A stretch of 64,000 nt of DNA from assembly GCF_963678635.1 (NCBI RefSeq), contig NC_087069.1:17024660-17088659 (forward strand), in the 5' to 3' direction. This DNA is from Symsagittifera roscoffensis (taxonomy: Eukaryota > Xenacoelomorpha > Acoela > Convolutidae). The translations under genes were made by a program, and so were the position numbers. Under the pieces are notes generated by a model. It made no database searches, was not told the origin of the DNA, and worked only from the letters and a program-made list of their open reading frames with translations. Shown piece by piece: positions 29,549 to 41,337 of this stretch (position 1 is its first letter; each line of letters opens with the position of its first letter).

Positions 29549-30370
29549 TTGGGACGCAATTTACTCGGAGGTGTGAATCATAAAGTTTCACCGGGGGATG
29601 ATAGCAAATATGACATTGATTCCGATGATTTCTATTTTGCGCGTATCTTAAATGCGGCGGCTATTGCAGCGTTGCCAGAGGAGGTAAATGGGAAAAACCG
29701 TATTGAGGCGGAAAAGAAGTTGAAGTTTAATCTCTATCTCTGTATTGGAGACAAAGCGCAAAGGATATTTAAAGCACGAAAACCGGTGGTAAATGTTAAA
29801 ACGAAACGTTACCCACGGGTCCTTGACGAGATGCAAATTGTCTTTAAGCGTGAACGTAACGTAACTCATGAGAGAGAACTTTTCTATGGATTAAAGCAGA
29901 GGGAAAATGAAACATTTGAGAAATTCCAGGCGGAATTGAGCGCTCTTGCAGGCAGTTGTGATTTTGATAATGCGGCCGAAAACGTTCGTGATATTTTTAT
30001 TATGAACATGCGGGAATCGGATTGCCAACGAGAATTGTCACGATCAACAAAGTTACCCGAGGAAGTCTATCGGATCGCATTATCGTATGAATGCGGTGAA
30101 CGTGCATATAAATCATACACTGGAAAACCGGCCTCGTCAGCGCCGCCGATATCTATAAAACAGGAGCCAGTTTATAATATCAGAAGGGGACAAAGATTTT
30201 TCAGAGGTCGAGCACGCGGGGGTCACGGAGGGTACACCCAAGGATCAAGCAGTGGGGGACGCGGTAATAACCGTAAGTGTTATAATTGCGACGCACCGAA
30301 CTTTACTCTTGATCATATTGCGAGTTGTCCTGCAAAGGGAGCAACATTTAATTCGTGTCGGAATCTTTGA
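29549..30370 (+). pseudogene. gag: Fossil gypsy gag
   Basis: 273 codons with a retrotransposon Gag body (ELFYGLKQRENETFEKFQAE; REL..STKLPEEVYRIALSYE) and an Arg/Gly-rich tract followed by a Cys-rich end (CYNCDAPNFTLDHIASC). The spacing of that knuckle is unusual (eight residues between the second Cys and His). The frame runs out after a second Cys motif and the match continues in another frame at about 30355, showing either a programmed or decayed frame change into pro-pol. Confidence 0.75.
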
Positions 30371-30830
30371 ACGAACATGCAGAGGGATTAGGAGAGGCAC
30401 TAACAAGTGGAGAGGACGAGGACGAGTCGGATTAGTGAGAGATGAAAATGAGCACGATCAGAGCATGCAGAGTGTTAATGATGTGGCAGAAGATCCAGTG
30501 GCGTGGCTGAATCAGCAGGGAAGCGGGGAGAATGAATCTATGACGTCAGGATCTGATGATTACATGGTGATGTCGATCAAAAGGAAGAAGAACCTGACAG
30601 AACTGAAGATCACTGGGGCCCGAGTCCAGGTTGAGGTGTCAGGAAAAAAAATGGGGTTATGGATAGATAGCGGATCCCCAGTGACGATTTTCAGCATGAC
30701 AGACCTGAAACCAACATTAGGTAAAGCGAATATTCAGTTACAACCTTCGAAAGATGATTTCTTAGACTACAACAACAACCGAATACACATACTTGGGAAG
30801 GTAGCGGTGATGATGTCGCTGAACGGCTAG
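30350..30830 (+). pseudogene. pro: Fossil gypsy protease region
   Basis: The frame reads a linker and then GLWIDSGSPVTIFSMTDL, an aspartic-protease active-site loop with Asp-Ser-Gly kept. It ends at a stop at about 30828. The match to the C-terminal protease part resumes at 30846 (SILGCDLMG). Confidence 0.75.
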
Positions 30831-30845
30831 GCAGCACCAGCACAT

Positions 30846-32221
30846 GTGTCAGTAAAATCAGGAATTCATCAGTCAATCCTTGGTTGTGATCTGATGGGCA
30901 CCGTAGGCCTGGAGTTGGTGCAAAGAAGGAAAAAGATGGGAATCACGGGGGAAGGGAGCAGTCAAGAAGAGGAGGAATATGATGAATTGCAAACATATTA
31001 CTGTAAGTTGTACCCAAATTTATTTACCAGGATAGGAAAAATCCGGAACGTTAAAGTAAGAGCCGATTTCTTCAAAAATTTAAATCCGATACAACAAAAG
31101 GGGCGCCGGGTGCCTCTCAGTCTACAAGATAAGGTAGATAAGGAGATTAATTGGTTGATAAACGAAGGTCACATCATCAGATTACAAGAGTGTTCAGATA
31201 AGTATTTTGTCTCTCCTATAGTCGTCACAGTAAAAAAAGATGGAAGCATAAAATTGGCTTAGAATCATGAGAACTGAAAAAACAGGTACACAAGAATAAG
31301 TACCAAATGCCAAATTTTGACGAACTAGTAGACGGAATAAATCAGATAATTGCTGAAAGGAAACCTGGGAATGTATACTTTACAACGCTGGATTTCACAT
31401 ACGCGTACGGGCAAGTTTCCCTAGAACAAAAAACAAGTGAGCAATGCAACTTTTCATTAGTCGGCGGGAAACTGACGGGAACTTATAGTTTCAAAAACGG
31501 GTTTTACGGGATCACGTCAATGCCGGCGGAATTTCAAAAAGTGATTGATAATTTACTTAAGGAATTTCTGCAAGCAAATGCTTTCAGCGAAGATATTCTA
31601 ATAGCTTCTAAAGGAACTAAAGAAGAGCATATTGCGTTAGTGGAAAAAATACTTTAAAAATTGGACGTTTCTAATGTTTCGTTGAAATTACGAAAATGTG
31701 AGTTTGCAAAAACCAAGTGTGAGTGGCTCGGATATCAAATTGGGGAAAGTGGCGTCGCGCCGTTAGTCCGGAAAACACAAGCGGTGGAAGATCTGAAAAC
31801 CCCAAAATCTAGAAAGCAATTAAAAAAACTAATGGGTTCAATGCACCATTAAGACTATTACTAAGTCAGAATAGCGATTTTGTGCAAACTAAAATCGCTA
31901 GTGCAAAACATTGTGGAACTAAGACATTTCGACATTCACCATGAGACACGGATTATCTGCGATGCTAGTCATGATGGCCTAGGGGCCGTGTTAGAACAGT
32001 ACAGCGCCTCCGGGTGGCACCCGATTTCGTTCGCATCAAGGTACCTCAATCCGGCCGAGAAAAAATATTCTGCAAATGAATTAGCATTAGTCGCGGTAGT
32101 GCGGGCCACTGAACATTTTCGAAACTATATATATGGCCGTTTTTTAACAGTTATATTGGATCACAAGGCGTTGCTTACATTGTTTAATTCCTCCCCAAAA
32201 GCAAAAAAAAACATTTTTTAG
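30846..32221 (+). pseudogene. pol: Fossil gypsy RT and RNase H, catalytic Asp lost
   Basis: Four open pieces (30846-31262, 31307-31657, 31661-31852, 31880-32221) separated by stops carry RT and the start of RNase H. FTTLDFTYAYGQVSLEQ and YSFKNGFYGITSMPAEFQ are gypsy RT motifs. Where relatives have a catalytic Asp-Asp box, this copy reads AFSEDILIASKG, so the first Asp is Glu. RNase H begins IICDASHDGLGAVLEQ, and later has ILDHKALLTLF. The frame then collapses. No activity expected. Confidence 0.85.
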
Positions 32222-32727
32222 CCAATTAACTCGATGATACGACCGGTTAGTACCTAACAATTTCAAAAGTTGACCATAAACAGGGATCAAAAATGGGATT
32301 GGCAGACTATTTGTCTCGGTTTTCATCCGCATAGGCTCCCGAGACAAGTCATTATGATGAAAGTTTTACGGTAGCGAAAATAAAAATAATCAACGAAGCA
32401 TTGAAACCGAAGGATCAAATGAAACCTAGGGGTCAGAAAGTGAATCAACTGAGGCCAAAACCGACGGTAGAGGGCGATCACTCGTGTTTTGCGATAACAA
32501 AAACAGTTGTATCCCACGAAAATAGAAGAAAAGCTGAATGTGCAAATATTCACCGTGAACACACACGCTCACTAGAGGGCGAGTCTACAAGCAACTGGCG
32601 GTTAAGCAATCAGAATTGAGATATTTGCGTACCGGCGGAAATATGCAAATACCGACGTAACAAAATCAGACGTTGTTGTCAGAGCTTAAATTCAAGTTGT
32701 ACACTTCGAAATAAAAGTTAAAAAAAT

Positions 32728-33189
32728 ATGTCATCGATCAATTCACCCGAGAAAAACGACCCACGAACATCCGCTATTAATAATACTTCAACCCACTCTG
32801 GAGATGTAAACCTTAATGTTGTTCTAAATCGATTAAACCAACCACCTAGAGTAAGTTTTGACTCTGATTTTGAATTAGTACCGCCAGAAAAAGTTGTTCC
32901 AAAACAACAAATTCAAAAAAAGTTTAATACTATTCTTTCATTTCTTCATCAGTTTCCCGGACTATCTTACCCACTCGTGCAGAATGATAAACTGATTTAC
33001 TCATTAGTACCTAGCGACAACAAAGTAGTTGGAAAAATCGATTACCTTGAGATCCTGAGTTTGAATCTAGTAGAAGCCAATCTGGAAAAGGACCCGATAC
33101 TGAAAACGATCCGCGATGCAATCCGAGATAAAAACCCACGAGCCAAGGACATCATCACAAGATTGGGGAAATATTACGCCCAACCTTAA
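32728..33189 (+). pseudogene. Fossil gypsy pol, region between RNase H and integrase
   Basis: 153-codon frame. The C-terminal part (LEKDPILKTIRDAIRDKNP) resembles the spacer ahead of the integrase zinc domain in gypsy Pol. The N-terminal Ser/Asn/Pro-rich portion is not recognised. It may be a fragment of Pol with an altered N-terminus. Confidence 0.5.
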
Positions 33190-33275
33190 AATGACTTTGC
33201 CGTACGCGAAAACTGCCTGTAGATGGATGGCCAGCTGGCCATACCGAAGGATATGTCGTCAGCGGTACTCAATGT

Positions 33276-34163
33276 TTGCATTTTAACCACCACGGATGCA
33301 ATAAGATTTTTGCAGCCGCGAAGGACGTATGGCTACCACTGATGCACCGAAACATTGCCACTACAGCGAAGTACTGTAGAAGCTGCGTAGAAGCAGGTAA
33401 AAATATTAAACCAGATATTCCAAAGAGTGATATAGGCGACACGTATGTGCGTAAGGAACCCAATGATTTGGTTCAATTAGATTTCTGGTATCCGGTCAAT
33501 TATGTAAAGGGTGGGAAGAAATATGTATTAGTCGCAGTAGATAATTTTTCGCATTGGCCGTCGGCTTATGACTGCTCAACTAACAAGCCTAAAAATCTTT
33601 TAAAGTTCCTAAGGAAGTACATAAATACCCATGGGCACCCAAGGAAATTACATATGGGTCAGGCAACTGGATTTTTCTCGAATGAAATTCAGAATTTCTG
33701 TAATTATGAAGGTATTGAACTCATTAAATCTCCGGCTTAGGACCATCGCGCGATGGGAATGGTCGAACGGACAATTGGGTCGATAAAAAACTACGTCCTA
33801 ACATGTCTTCAGCAAAATAGAAATTATAAGTTTTAGTTAATGATCTCCCGTGCGCTCAGCGCGCTACGTTTTTTGCCCCATTCTAAGACTAAGCTAATGC
33901 CCTTTGATGCTTTTCATGGAAGAGAAGCGAATACGGCTCTACGAAATTTGACGAAAAAGCCATCATTGAAAAATCTAAATTGGAACAATGTTATTAACCA
34001 GAAGTTGTCTTTTTTAGACAAGTCGAGTAATCTCCCTAATGTGGAACTAACCCTAGATTGGGAGAAGCGGAGCAATCTGGTGTACGCCCCGGAATATAGA
34101 AAAACCTTAAGGGTTTTGAATGAGCATGAGCTAATGGAGACGGACCCCAAGGTCACGGAGTAG
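33276..34163 (+). pseudogene. int: Fossil gypsy integrase, second catalytic Asp lost
   Basis: The piece 33276-33740 contains the zinc domain (HFNHHGCNK ... CRSCVEAGKNIKPD) and the core with LVQLDFWYP and VAVDNFSHWP. The second catalytic position reads KLHMGQATGFF, Gly where Asp is expected. A stop at about 33738 precedes GMVERTIGSIKNY, which holds the catalytic Glu in frame after the stop. 33840-34163 is the C-terminal part (LPHSKTKLMPFDAFHGRE). Dead gene. Confidence 0.8.
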
Positions 34164-34572
34164 TGGATCCCAAGGCAGCACAAGAGTTACCCGAGGCTCC
34201 AGAATGGCTCATAAGACATAAAACTAGTACTACAACAGCATACCAAAAGACTGGAAAACGCACCCGAAAGACCCGAGAAGGTGTAAGCGTTTACAATTAA
34301 AAAATTGAAAAATTAACTAAACACACGGTGCAAATGGAAAAAGGGTCGTTACTAAGGCGAAGTGGTGTTTCATTTAGATCGGCGGCTGAAAAAAGCCTAA
34401 TTGAGAACAGTAGCGACGGATGCACCCCACGTCTTAGCAAGACTACAAGGAACATTCCGGGTCCAACTAAGCCCACAAAGTACAAAAGTAAAGCAGAAAA
34501 ATATCAATTGGAAATGAAAAAAGGGCGAAAATCGAAGAAAACCAAATCGTTGAGTATAGCAAAGACGAAGAT

Positions 34573-35046
34573 ATGGTACGAGCAAAAAAACCGAAGAAAC
34601 ATCGAATAGTCGAGTACAGCGAGGACGAAAGCGACGCGGATGAAGATAGCGATTGGACAGTCGAAACGGACGAAACGGCGAAAATGTCTCTTGCAGCGGG
34701 CGGAGGAGAAAACGAACCGTCGGGAACGGACAAGGAGCGGACACCGAAAACCGTCAGTAGTAACAAGGCGAGGAGACAACGCGAAAATCGACGCGACAAC
34801 GGAGAGGAGTCGACAAATCGAATAGTCGAGTACAGCGAGGACGAAAGCGACGCGGATGAAGATAGCGATTGGTCAGTCGAAACGGACGAAACGGCGAAAA
34901 TGTCTCTTGCAGCGGGCGGAGGAGAAAACGAACCGTCGGGAACGGACAAGGAGCGGACACCGAAAACCGTCAACGAAAACAAGGCGAGGAGACAACGCGA
35001 AAATCGACGCGACAACGGAGAGGAGTCGACAAAATGGGGGGAATAA
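34573..35046 (+). CDS. 157-aa acidic repeat protein fragment at the 3' end of the fossil gypsy element
   Basis: The ORF consists of a basic start (MVRAKKPKKHR) followed by two near-identical 72-residue units, each opening IVEYSEDESDADEDSDW and closing with an Arg-rich KARRQRENRRDNGEES. The DNA is a 216-bp tandem duplication. It lies between integrase and the 3' LTR, so it is probably the tail of Pol or a separate 3' ORF. The frame is kept across both units although the rest of the element is broken. Function unknown; chance preservation is possible because the duplication length is a multiple of three. Confidence 0.45.
   Translation: MVRAKKPKKHRIVEYSEDESDADEDSDWTVETDETAKMSLAAGGGENEPSGTDKERTPKTVSSNKARRQRENRRDNGEESTNRIVEYSEDESDADEDSDWSVETDETAKMSLAAGGGENEPSGTDKERTPKTVNENKARRQRENRRDNGEESTKWGE
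34601..35031 (+). repeat. Two-copy 216-bp tandem duplication
   Basis: ATCGAATAGTCGAGTAC starts at 34601 and again at 34817. The copies differ at only a few bases (for example GGACAGTC/GGTCAGTC and AGTAGTAAC/AACGAAAAC), so the duplication is much younger than the surrounding element. Confidence 0.9.
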
Positions 35047-35217
35047 TGATTCACCGAATAGAACATAAGTGAAAGATGAAGAAAAAACCTTAAGGAGAGG
35101 TTTGGCAAGTACGCCTGAAAACTCAAGTTAAACTAAAACTGAACTAGTAACATGTACCTAAACATGAGTTGATAAATTTAACATCTATAATTTAAAATTT
35201 ATTTTTGGTTGCCCGAA

Positions 35218-35421
35218 TGAGATAGGGACCAGTTTGAGTTTATGTAAATGCTATCAATTTGTTTCTTACTGTCTGGAGACCTGCTGTCGTGACCTTGCGA
35301 TCTCTGACGTCCGGTATGATCTGAAATAAAACGGTGCAGTTCGATTTGAGGCCTAACAGTTGCTTACAATTCAAGTAAACGACTAATCTTTTTCTATACG
35401 ATACATTTCTATACTTCAACA
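35218..35421 (+). repeat. 3' LTR of fossil gypsy element
   Basis: 204 bp, pairs with 29283-29491. A purine tract directly upstream is not evident; GGGGGGAATAATG at about 35035 is the nearest purine-rich run. Confidence 0.85.
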
Positions 35422-35449
35422 GAACCAAGAAAAATTGTCAACCAAACTA

Positions 35450-36180
35450 CAGTGCTGATTTAAATTAACCGGACAAAATTCGTTAAACTTGAAATTTAAA
35501 ACGCGTTTTTCTCAAGCTGAGCTGAATTAAGATGAAAATTTATGAAGACAAAAACTGCTGAAAATTTTAGCAGAAATAGTATGGCGTAATTTGTTTTGCA
35601 AAATTCGGGCCCAAAATTGTACCCCAAAAATGGGTCATTTTGGCTTTTCTTGGTTAGTCAAAAACTACGCCCAAAATTCCGAATCAATCACAGACATTTT
35701 TCTATCAAAGTGACCCCCTTACGTAGCCCAACAAACTTTAAGAAGGTTGTATTCTCCAAAACATTGCTTAAGTTAATTTTTTTTTGTTTGATAGACAAAA
35801 AAGTCGTTTTTACTACATAAAATACCAACTTTTTGTTTAAAAACAAAATTTAAAGGGTTCGCAATTTTTTTTAAAGAAAATACCCTTCTTAAAGTTTTTT
35901 GGACTACGTAAGCGGCTCACTTTGATCGATTTATGTCTGTGATCGACTCCGTGTTTTGGGCGCAGTTTTTTATTTTCTAAGAAAAGCCGAAATCACCTAT
36001 TTTTGGGGTAATATTTTGGGCCCGATTTTTGCAAAACAAATTAAGCTATAATAATTCTGCTAAAATTTTAAGCAAGTTTTCTCTTTTTAAGTTTTCATCT
36101 AAATTCAACCCAATTTGGGAAAAACGAGTTTTAAATTTCAAATTTAACGCGTTTTATCCGGTTAAGTTAAATCAGCACTG
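35450..36180. mobile_element. Tc1/mariner-like fold-back element 1 (CAGTGCTG ends)
   Basis: Begins CAGTGCTGATTTAAATTAACC and ends with its inverted copy, flanked by TA on both sides (35448-35449, 36181-36182). The inverted similarity extends through most of both arms (about 350 bp each), so the whole 731-bp unit can fold on itself. TA target and CAGTGCTG ends point to the Tc1/mariner group. No transposase is encoded; it would need one supplied elsewhere. Confidence 0.85.
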
Positions 36181-36285
36181 TATTTAAAGTATTTGAGAAT
36201 AGTTCAGCATTTTTAATACTCGATTCTTCTTGGCTGAATTATCTAGCTCAGAACTAGGTGAAACCCAATAAACTGCATGGGGAGG

Positions 36286-36651
36286 GGAGGCGGAGCAATA
36301 AGCAGAATGCTCTATGAGCAGAAGAGGTCCAAGAGCAGAAAAACAGAAAAATTTTGACTTAAGTTGGTCTATACAGGCTAATTGATAAAAAAATTATTAG
36401 AATCGTCAAAAAATACCAAAAAAATGAAAAAATTATTCATGAATTGAATAATTTCTTTAAGTTTTTTGATTGAATTTTTCTAAATCCTAATTAAATTACT
36501 CAAATTATGCATAAAATGTTCGTTGTTCTGGTATTACTGACGTTTCATAATTAATTTACCAATTAGCTCAAAAAAATTAGATATTTTTTTTTCAATTTTT
36601 CTGCTCTTTGACCCTTTCTGCTTTTAGACCATTCTGCTTATTGACTGGCCA
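36286..36651. mobile_element. AATAAGCAGAAT MITE-like element, copy 1
   Basis: Left arm GGCGGAGCAATAAGCAGAAT ... CCAAGAGCAGAA is inverted at the right (TTCTGCTCTTTGACCC ... ATTCTGCTTATTG). Related copies lie near 44600, 45883 and 50287. The AT-rich centre has no ORF. Confidence 0.7.
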
Positions 36652-36699
36652 CCATGGGCAGGAGATGTGTTAATGTGTTATTTTTAACTGTCATGACTA

Positions 36700-37408
36700 C
36701 AGTGCTGATTTAAATTAACCGGATAAAATGAACAAAACTTGAATTTTCAAACACGTTTTTCTCAAAGTCAATGAAACAAAAGCTGCTTAGAGTTTCATCA
36801 GAATTAATATGGTGCAATTTTTTCTCCGAAACTTTCAACCGAAAGTTTATCCCAAAAATGGGTAATTTTGGCTTTTTTCAATTAACCAAGATTTACGCTG
36901 GAACTATTTTGCTGATTGATAAAGAAAAATACATCACAAGAAATGTCTTACACGGCCCAACAAATTTTAAGAAGCGTTAAATCTCCAGAAATTTGCGCAA
37001 ATTGTTTAAAATTTGTTTTTAAGCAAAAATTCTGGGTTTTATCTAGTAAAAATCTTATTTATTGACTATCAAGTAATTTTCTTCTCTTAGACAAGTTTTT
37101 GGAGATTTAACCCTTCTTAAACTTTGTTGAGCCGTGTAAGAGGCTTCTTGTGATGTGTTTTTCTTTATCAATTAACAAAATAGTTCCAGCGTAAATCTTG
37201 ATATTGAAAAAAAGCCAAAAGTACCCATTTTTGGGATAAAATTTTGGTTGAAAATTTCGGAGAAACAATTGCACCATATTAATTCTGATGAAATTATAAG
37301 CAACTTTTGTTCTCTTCACTTTTTGTCTAATCTTAACCCAATTTGAGAAAAACGTGTTTGAAAATTCAAGTTTTGTTCGTTTTGTCCGGATAATTTAAAT
37401 CAGCACTG
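36700..37408. mobile_element. Tc1/mariner-like fold-back element 2 (CAGTGCTG ends)
   Basis: Same terminal sequence as 35450-36180, TA at both sides (36698-36699, 37409-37410), long inverted arms, 709 bp. Internal sequence differs considerably from element 1 beyond shared motifs such as CCCAAAAATGGGT, so the two are separate insertions of one family. Confidence 0.85.
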
Positions 37409-37819
37409 TATTGGGTTGACCAAAAATTACCAACAAAACCCCTCTTTCAATGTTTCGGGTTAGCTTTGAAACTGATCATGAAAACAAAGTTTGTAAGACG
37501 AAGTCGTTTGAAAAACTGAAAATGTTTGTTTCTGTGATATATAAATTTCTTCAACCTTATTTCACTAATTCTGCTCAATAAGCATTCTCTAAAAAAACTG
37601 CTGGCTTAATTAATACGGGACGCAATGAAAAGATTTCAGCAATAAAATTACCGCAAAAAAAATTTAGCTGTCTTTTTTCCTTTTGCCCTCGATAATAAAT
37701 ATTAACTTTGTTTTAATGTTCATATTAAGTCTGGTATTGACCTAATTAGTTTGATTAGCTGGTAGTGTGTCATTGGACTGAATTGCATAAAATTAACTTC
37801 AGTTATTTTGTCGTTCCAG

Positions 37820-37900
37820 AACCCGAAGCTACTGGAGAGGGCAGAAACTAACTTAGAGAGTGCGGATAAACTGGATTGCAGAAAATTCGTCACCCCTCAG
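37820..37900 (+). CDS. Plastin/fimbrin exon b
   Basis: Acceptor TCGTTCCAG, 27 codons beginning NPKLLERAETNLESADKLD and ending CRKFVTPQ, then donor GTTAAC. It matches the plastin segment just after CH2 (Arg-Ala-Glu, Ala-Asp-Lys, Cys-Arg-Lys-Phe-Val-Thr). Phase 0 on both sides, so it joins exon a and exon c in frame. The donor GTTAAC is weak. Confidence 0.85.
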
Positions 37901-38189
37901 GTTAACTTTCTAGAGACATAGAAAAGCTGAAGCACAGTAAAAGATTCCAGAAAAGGCATAAGTTTAAATTGTTTATTGAAACTCAAAAGCTTTCTGTAAA
38001 GTAATATTTCTCCTTTTTAATCGGGAACAATAACCTATAAACAAAATTTGAATTTCATAGCTTCCAAACTTTTATTGGAAAAATTGATCATGGGAAACTA
38101 TGATTAGCAACAGCAAGCATGTGCTTTTGTGAAAAATTCTTCCTGTTTTAACATAAAATGTTATTCAAATGTTTATTTCCACGGTGTGA

Positions 38190-38640
38190 TTTTTTTTCAA
38201 CAGACAAATTTCGGCTACTTAATGGCCCATTTTTGGCGCAGTTTATGTACCACCTAAAAAAATTGATGTCTAAAGTTCAATGTTAGAAAGCAATTTTACC
38301 TGCAATCTTTTGTTATAATGTAAAACAGAATTAAATCTGGAACTATTTCGACCACAAAAACACGATGATTTTTTTGACCTATGAAAGCATCAGAGCCATA
38401 AGTTATTGTTACGATTTTTGACTTTTAACTGAGTTTTTGAAGCTAGTTTTGGTGCCATTTGGAAAATATTGACTTTTTGAGCTCGAACTTATAAAGATAT
38501 TTTACCTGTGATCATTTATCAAAAAGTTATGACAGTTTAAAAATCAATAATTTGCAAAGTTGGGATAAATAACAAGCATTATCAACCGTTATTTTAACGC
38601 GCGAACCGTTCTATTTTGTTTTAAACGGTACCTTACCTTT
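38190..38640. repeat. Interspersed repeat also seen at 43690-43930 and 49480-49700
   Basis: Shared landmarks are CAGACA(A/G)ATTTCGGCT, GCCATTTTTG, TTTACCTG(C/T)GATCATTT and AACGCGCGA. The copy here is more diverged and about twice as long. No ORF. Confidence 0.5.
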
Positions 38641-39669
38641 CTAGACGCCATTGCATCACTTTTAATTTTAAATGGGTGGTTGGAATTCTGAGTTTTTTTC
38701 CAAATTTATCATGAAATAACTTTCCTAAAATTATGACTCATTCTTTGGACTCTTAGACGGCTTTTTCCTTATTACGAACAAACTTGTATCATTTCAAATT
38801 TATTTGAGGCAAGCATATTGCTCGTTTCATTAGGTTATTAAACTCTAAGCTTTCAGTTTGTGCTTTGCATAGTGTGTTGCGGATACAAATGAGAAATGTC
38901 TTTTTTGCACGGTTTGAATCATTTTTTTCAACCAAAAATTTTTTGTTGACGCTTAAGGGCAATCGAAACAATTCTTTTGTGGTTACTCACATGATCAGAC
39001 ATGAATTATGCTTTTTTTCAAAAAGACTTTTTGAAAAGTTTCATTTTGTTTGTCAATAAAGTTGTTTAATAAGTGTGTGGTTGGTCTTTTTTTTTTCATT
39101 TCTCTTTCCCTCCAATATAGAGTCTTTATCCGTCTACTCTTAAATCTGATTTTTTCGTTGTTTTAAACTTGAGGTTTTTTCGGCTCAATATAAAAGCATT
39201 TGCTAAACGGAAAGCAAACGCGGAAAAAAATTTGTTGACTTCTGCTTTTGCAAACGGATTAAAAGTGAAATAATTTCTTTTTTGATCCACTTTTCAGAAA
39301 ATGGATTAGATTTAGTAAATATATGTTAACCACAAAAATATCATGAATTTAAATTTTTCAAGCAGATAAACGTTTTTTGAAAATTTTTAATTTAAAACTT
39401 TTCTGAAAGAAGCCAGTTCTCTATGAGTTATTTTGTTGGCTATGTTTCTTTATAGGAATTCGCAACTAAATTTATGTCTGAACACGAAAAAGTCTCTTTG
39501 AAGAAACTAAAATTTTCTTGAGCGTTTATGCATGTTTTGATGAAGTAGACAACATCTGGCTTGATGATACACGAAAACAAACTTCTGAATTCCAACGAAT
39601 AAACATAAGAAATGCAATATAACTTTTGTTAACAATTGGTTAGAAAAATATATTTTGAATTAACTAAAC
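38641..39669. other. Intronic AT-rich sequence
   Basis: No exon, ORF of merit or repeat identified. Confidence 0.4.
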
Positions 39670-40085
39670 GTATGAATCCCGCCGGGGTGGATCTAGGATT
39701 TTCTCGAGGGGGGGGGCGTATTTTCAAAAAATTTTCAAAAATTTTGACGTTTTTTTTTTAATTCGACCAAATTGATTTTTCGAGCTCTCCCAAAGCACTG
39801 TTTTTCCCGTATTTTGGGCTAAATTTTCAGCGCCGCAAGCAATTTAAAATTTTGAAAAAAACTGTCAAAAAAGTCATTTTTGGGCACTTTTTGAGAAATT
39901 TTGACAAAAAATCGCGTTTTTTTTGGCGCGCGCTCCCCCTCAAAGTTAGTATATTGGCGCCAAAGGCGCTTTTAGAAAAATTTTAGGATCGGTCGGCCAA
40001 AAATGGATTTCTTAAAAAGTCTCAAAGGTGGACCCTTTGGGTCGGCAGGGGGTGAATCCCTGAGGGGGGGGGGCGTCCCATGTGT
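39670..40085. repeat. Interspersed repeat, copy 2 (shared with 28370-28740)
   Basis: Begins near GAATCCCGCCGGGGTGGATC and ends in a G-rich GAATCCCTGAGGGGGGGG tract. The order of shared blocks is the same as in copy 1. Confidence 0.6.
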
Positions 40086-40487
40086 TTCGTAGTTTTTTGT
40101 AAGGTTTTATTCACGTATTTGAAACGCAATTTGTTTTCAATTGATAATTTTGCCCGCAAACAGTAAGAAACTTAAGTCCGTTTAATTTGCGATTAACAAG
40201 ACTAGCATGCTTGCTGATTGTATAAAAAACCGCTCTACGAAGACCTACAAAAGATATCCGAACTTTGGTTTTTTTGATAGGCTAGTAAAAGAGTGATAGC
40301 CAGAAGATTTTGAAAAATAGCCAAAGGATCAATCTCCTCCTAAAAAACTGAAGAAGTAATTTATAATTTTTCAAGGCTTATGAATGCGAAAGTCGTGTAA
40401 TTTTTTAAATCAAATTAAATGGCCTAACTTCCAGTGAGTTTTTACTAATTAGGCTGGTTTATTGACACTCGTGTTTGTACCGTGTAG

Positions 40488-40620
40488 GACATCGTGGATG
40501 GGAATGACAAATTGAACATGGCGTTTGTGGCCAATCTGTTCAACAACTACCCTGGACTGAATGAGGAGGAGGAGCCAGTGGCCCCCGAGGAGATCATCAC
40601 AGAGACCAGGGAGGAGAAAA
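40488..40620 (+). CDS. Plastin/fimbrin exon c
   Basis: Acceptor ACCGTGTAG, then 44 codons plus one base, with DIVDGNDKLNMAFVANLFNN, the highly conserved plastin motif that closes actin-binding domain 1, and an acidic linker (PGLNEEEEPVAPEE). Donor GTAATA. Phase 1 joins exon d to give Thr-Phe-Arg-Asn-Trp. Confidence 0.95.
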
Positions 40621-41215
40621 GTAATAAGCTCAAAACACTGAAAAGGGGATGTTGAATCAAAATTTCTTTTTGATGACGTCACTAAATTTCGTCTGACCTT
40701 GAAATATTTGATTTCATATCAGAAAGGAAACAAAGAGGTCGCTACCAAATATAAAACAGTAAAATATTGAATTTAGTATGTTTCATTTTCAGGATTGGCA
40801 TTGCTGCTTAATAGGAAAATGGGGGGCAATGAAAAAGTGGGGAGGGGGGGGGGGGGAATTAAATCTGGGATACTTAATTTTGCTTTCAGGTTTTCATCAT
40901 TCCATTAATCTCGTTATATGACAAACTTATGTAGTTCCGAGTTAGTAGAAACCAGAAGCAGGTATATTAAAGACTTTTTCCAAGGCAAGGCGGGGGGGGG
41001 GGGTTTGGCGGATTTTTTCAAGGAATGCCTCATAAATCCCAAAAACGTATCAGATCTTGTTTAAATCTTAGATACTGAGAAAAAATTTAGAATATCTTAA
41101 GATACAAAATAAATTTTTGTATGAACAAAATCGACAGCTTTATCCAATTTGTCCGCTTAAATTTGATCTGTGATAGCTGGTTTGATCCAAAACAGACAAT
41201 TCCTGTTGTTTGCAG

Positions 41216-41337
41216 CCTTCCGTAACTGGATCAACAGTCTAGGTTTGGGAACCCCCGAGGGCTTCAAGCCCAAATGGGAGGCAACCTATGTGAACAACCT
41301 GTACGGGGGACTGGCCAATGGACTCATCATACTCGCC
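41216..41337 (+). CDS. Plastin/fimbrin exon d (start of CH3)
   Basis: Acceptor TGTTTGCAG, then FRNWINSLGLGTPEGFKP and LYGGLANGLIILA, the start of the third CH domain. Between the Ser-Leu-Gly and the Asn-Asn-Leu-Tyr motif it has several more residues than vertebrate plastins. Donor GTAACT, phase 0. Confidence 0.92.

Larger units (their letters stand above)
29283..35421 (+). mobile_element. Fossil Ty3/gypsy LTR element inside the plastin intron
   Basis: Direct repeats at 29283-29491 and 35218-35421 (about 205 bp, TGAGATAG ... TTCAACA) differ at many positions, so the insertion is old. The sequence right after the 5' LTR, TGGCGCAGTCAGCAG, is a primer-binding site. Flanks GAAT and GAAC may be a mutated 4-bp target duplication. 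Gag, PR, RT, RNase H and IN are all recognisable on the + strand but broken by stops and frameshifts, and catalytic residues in RT and IN are lost. Confidence 0.88.
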
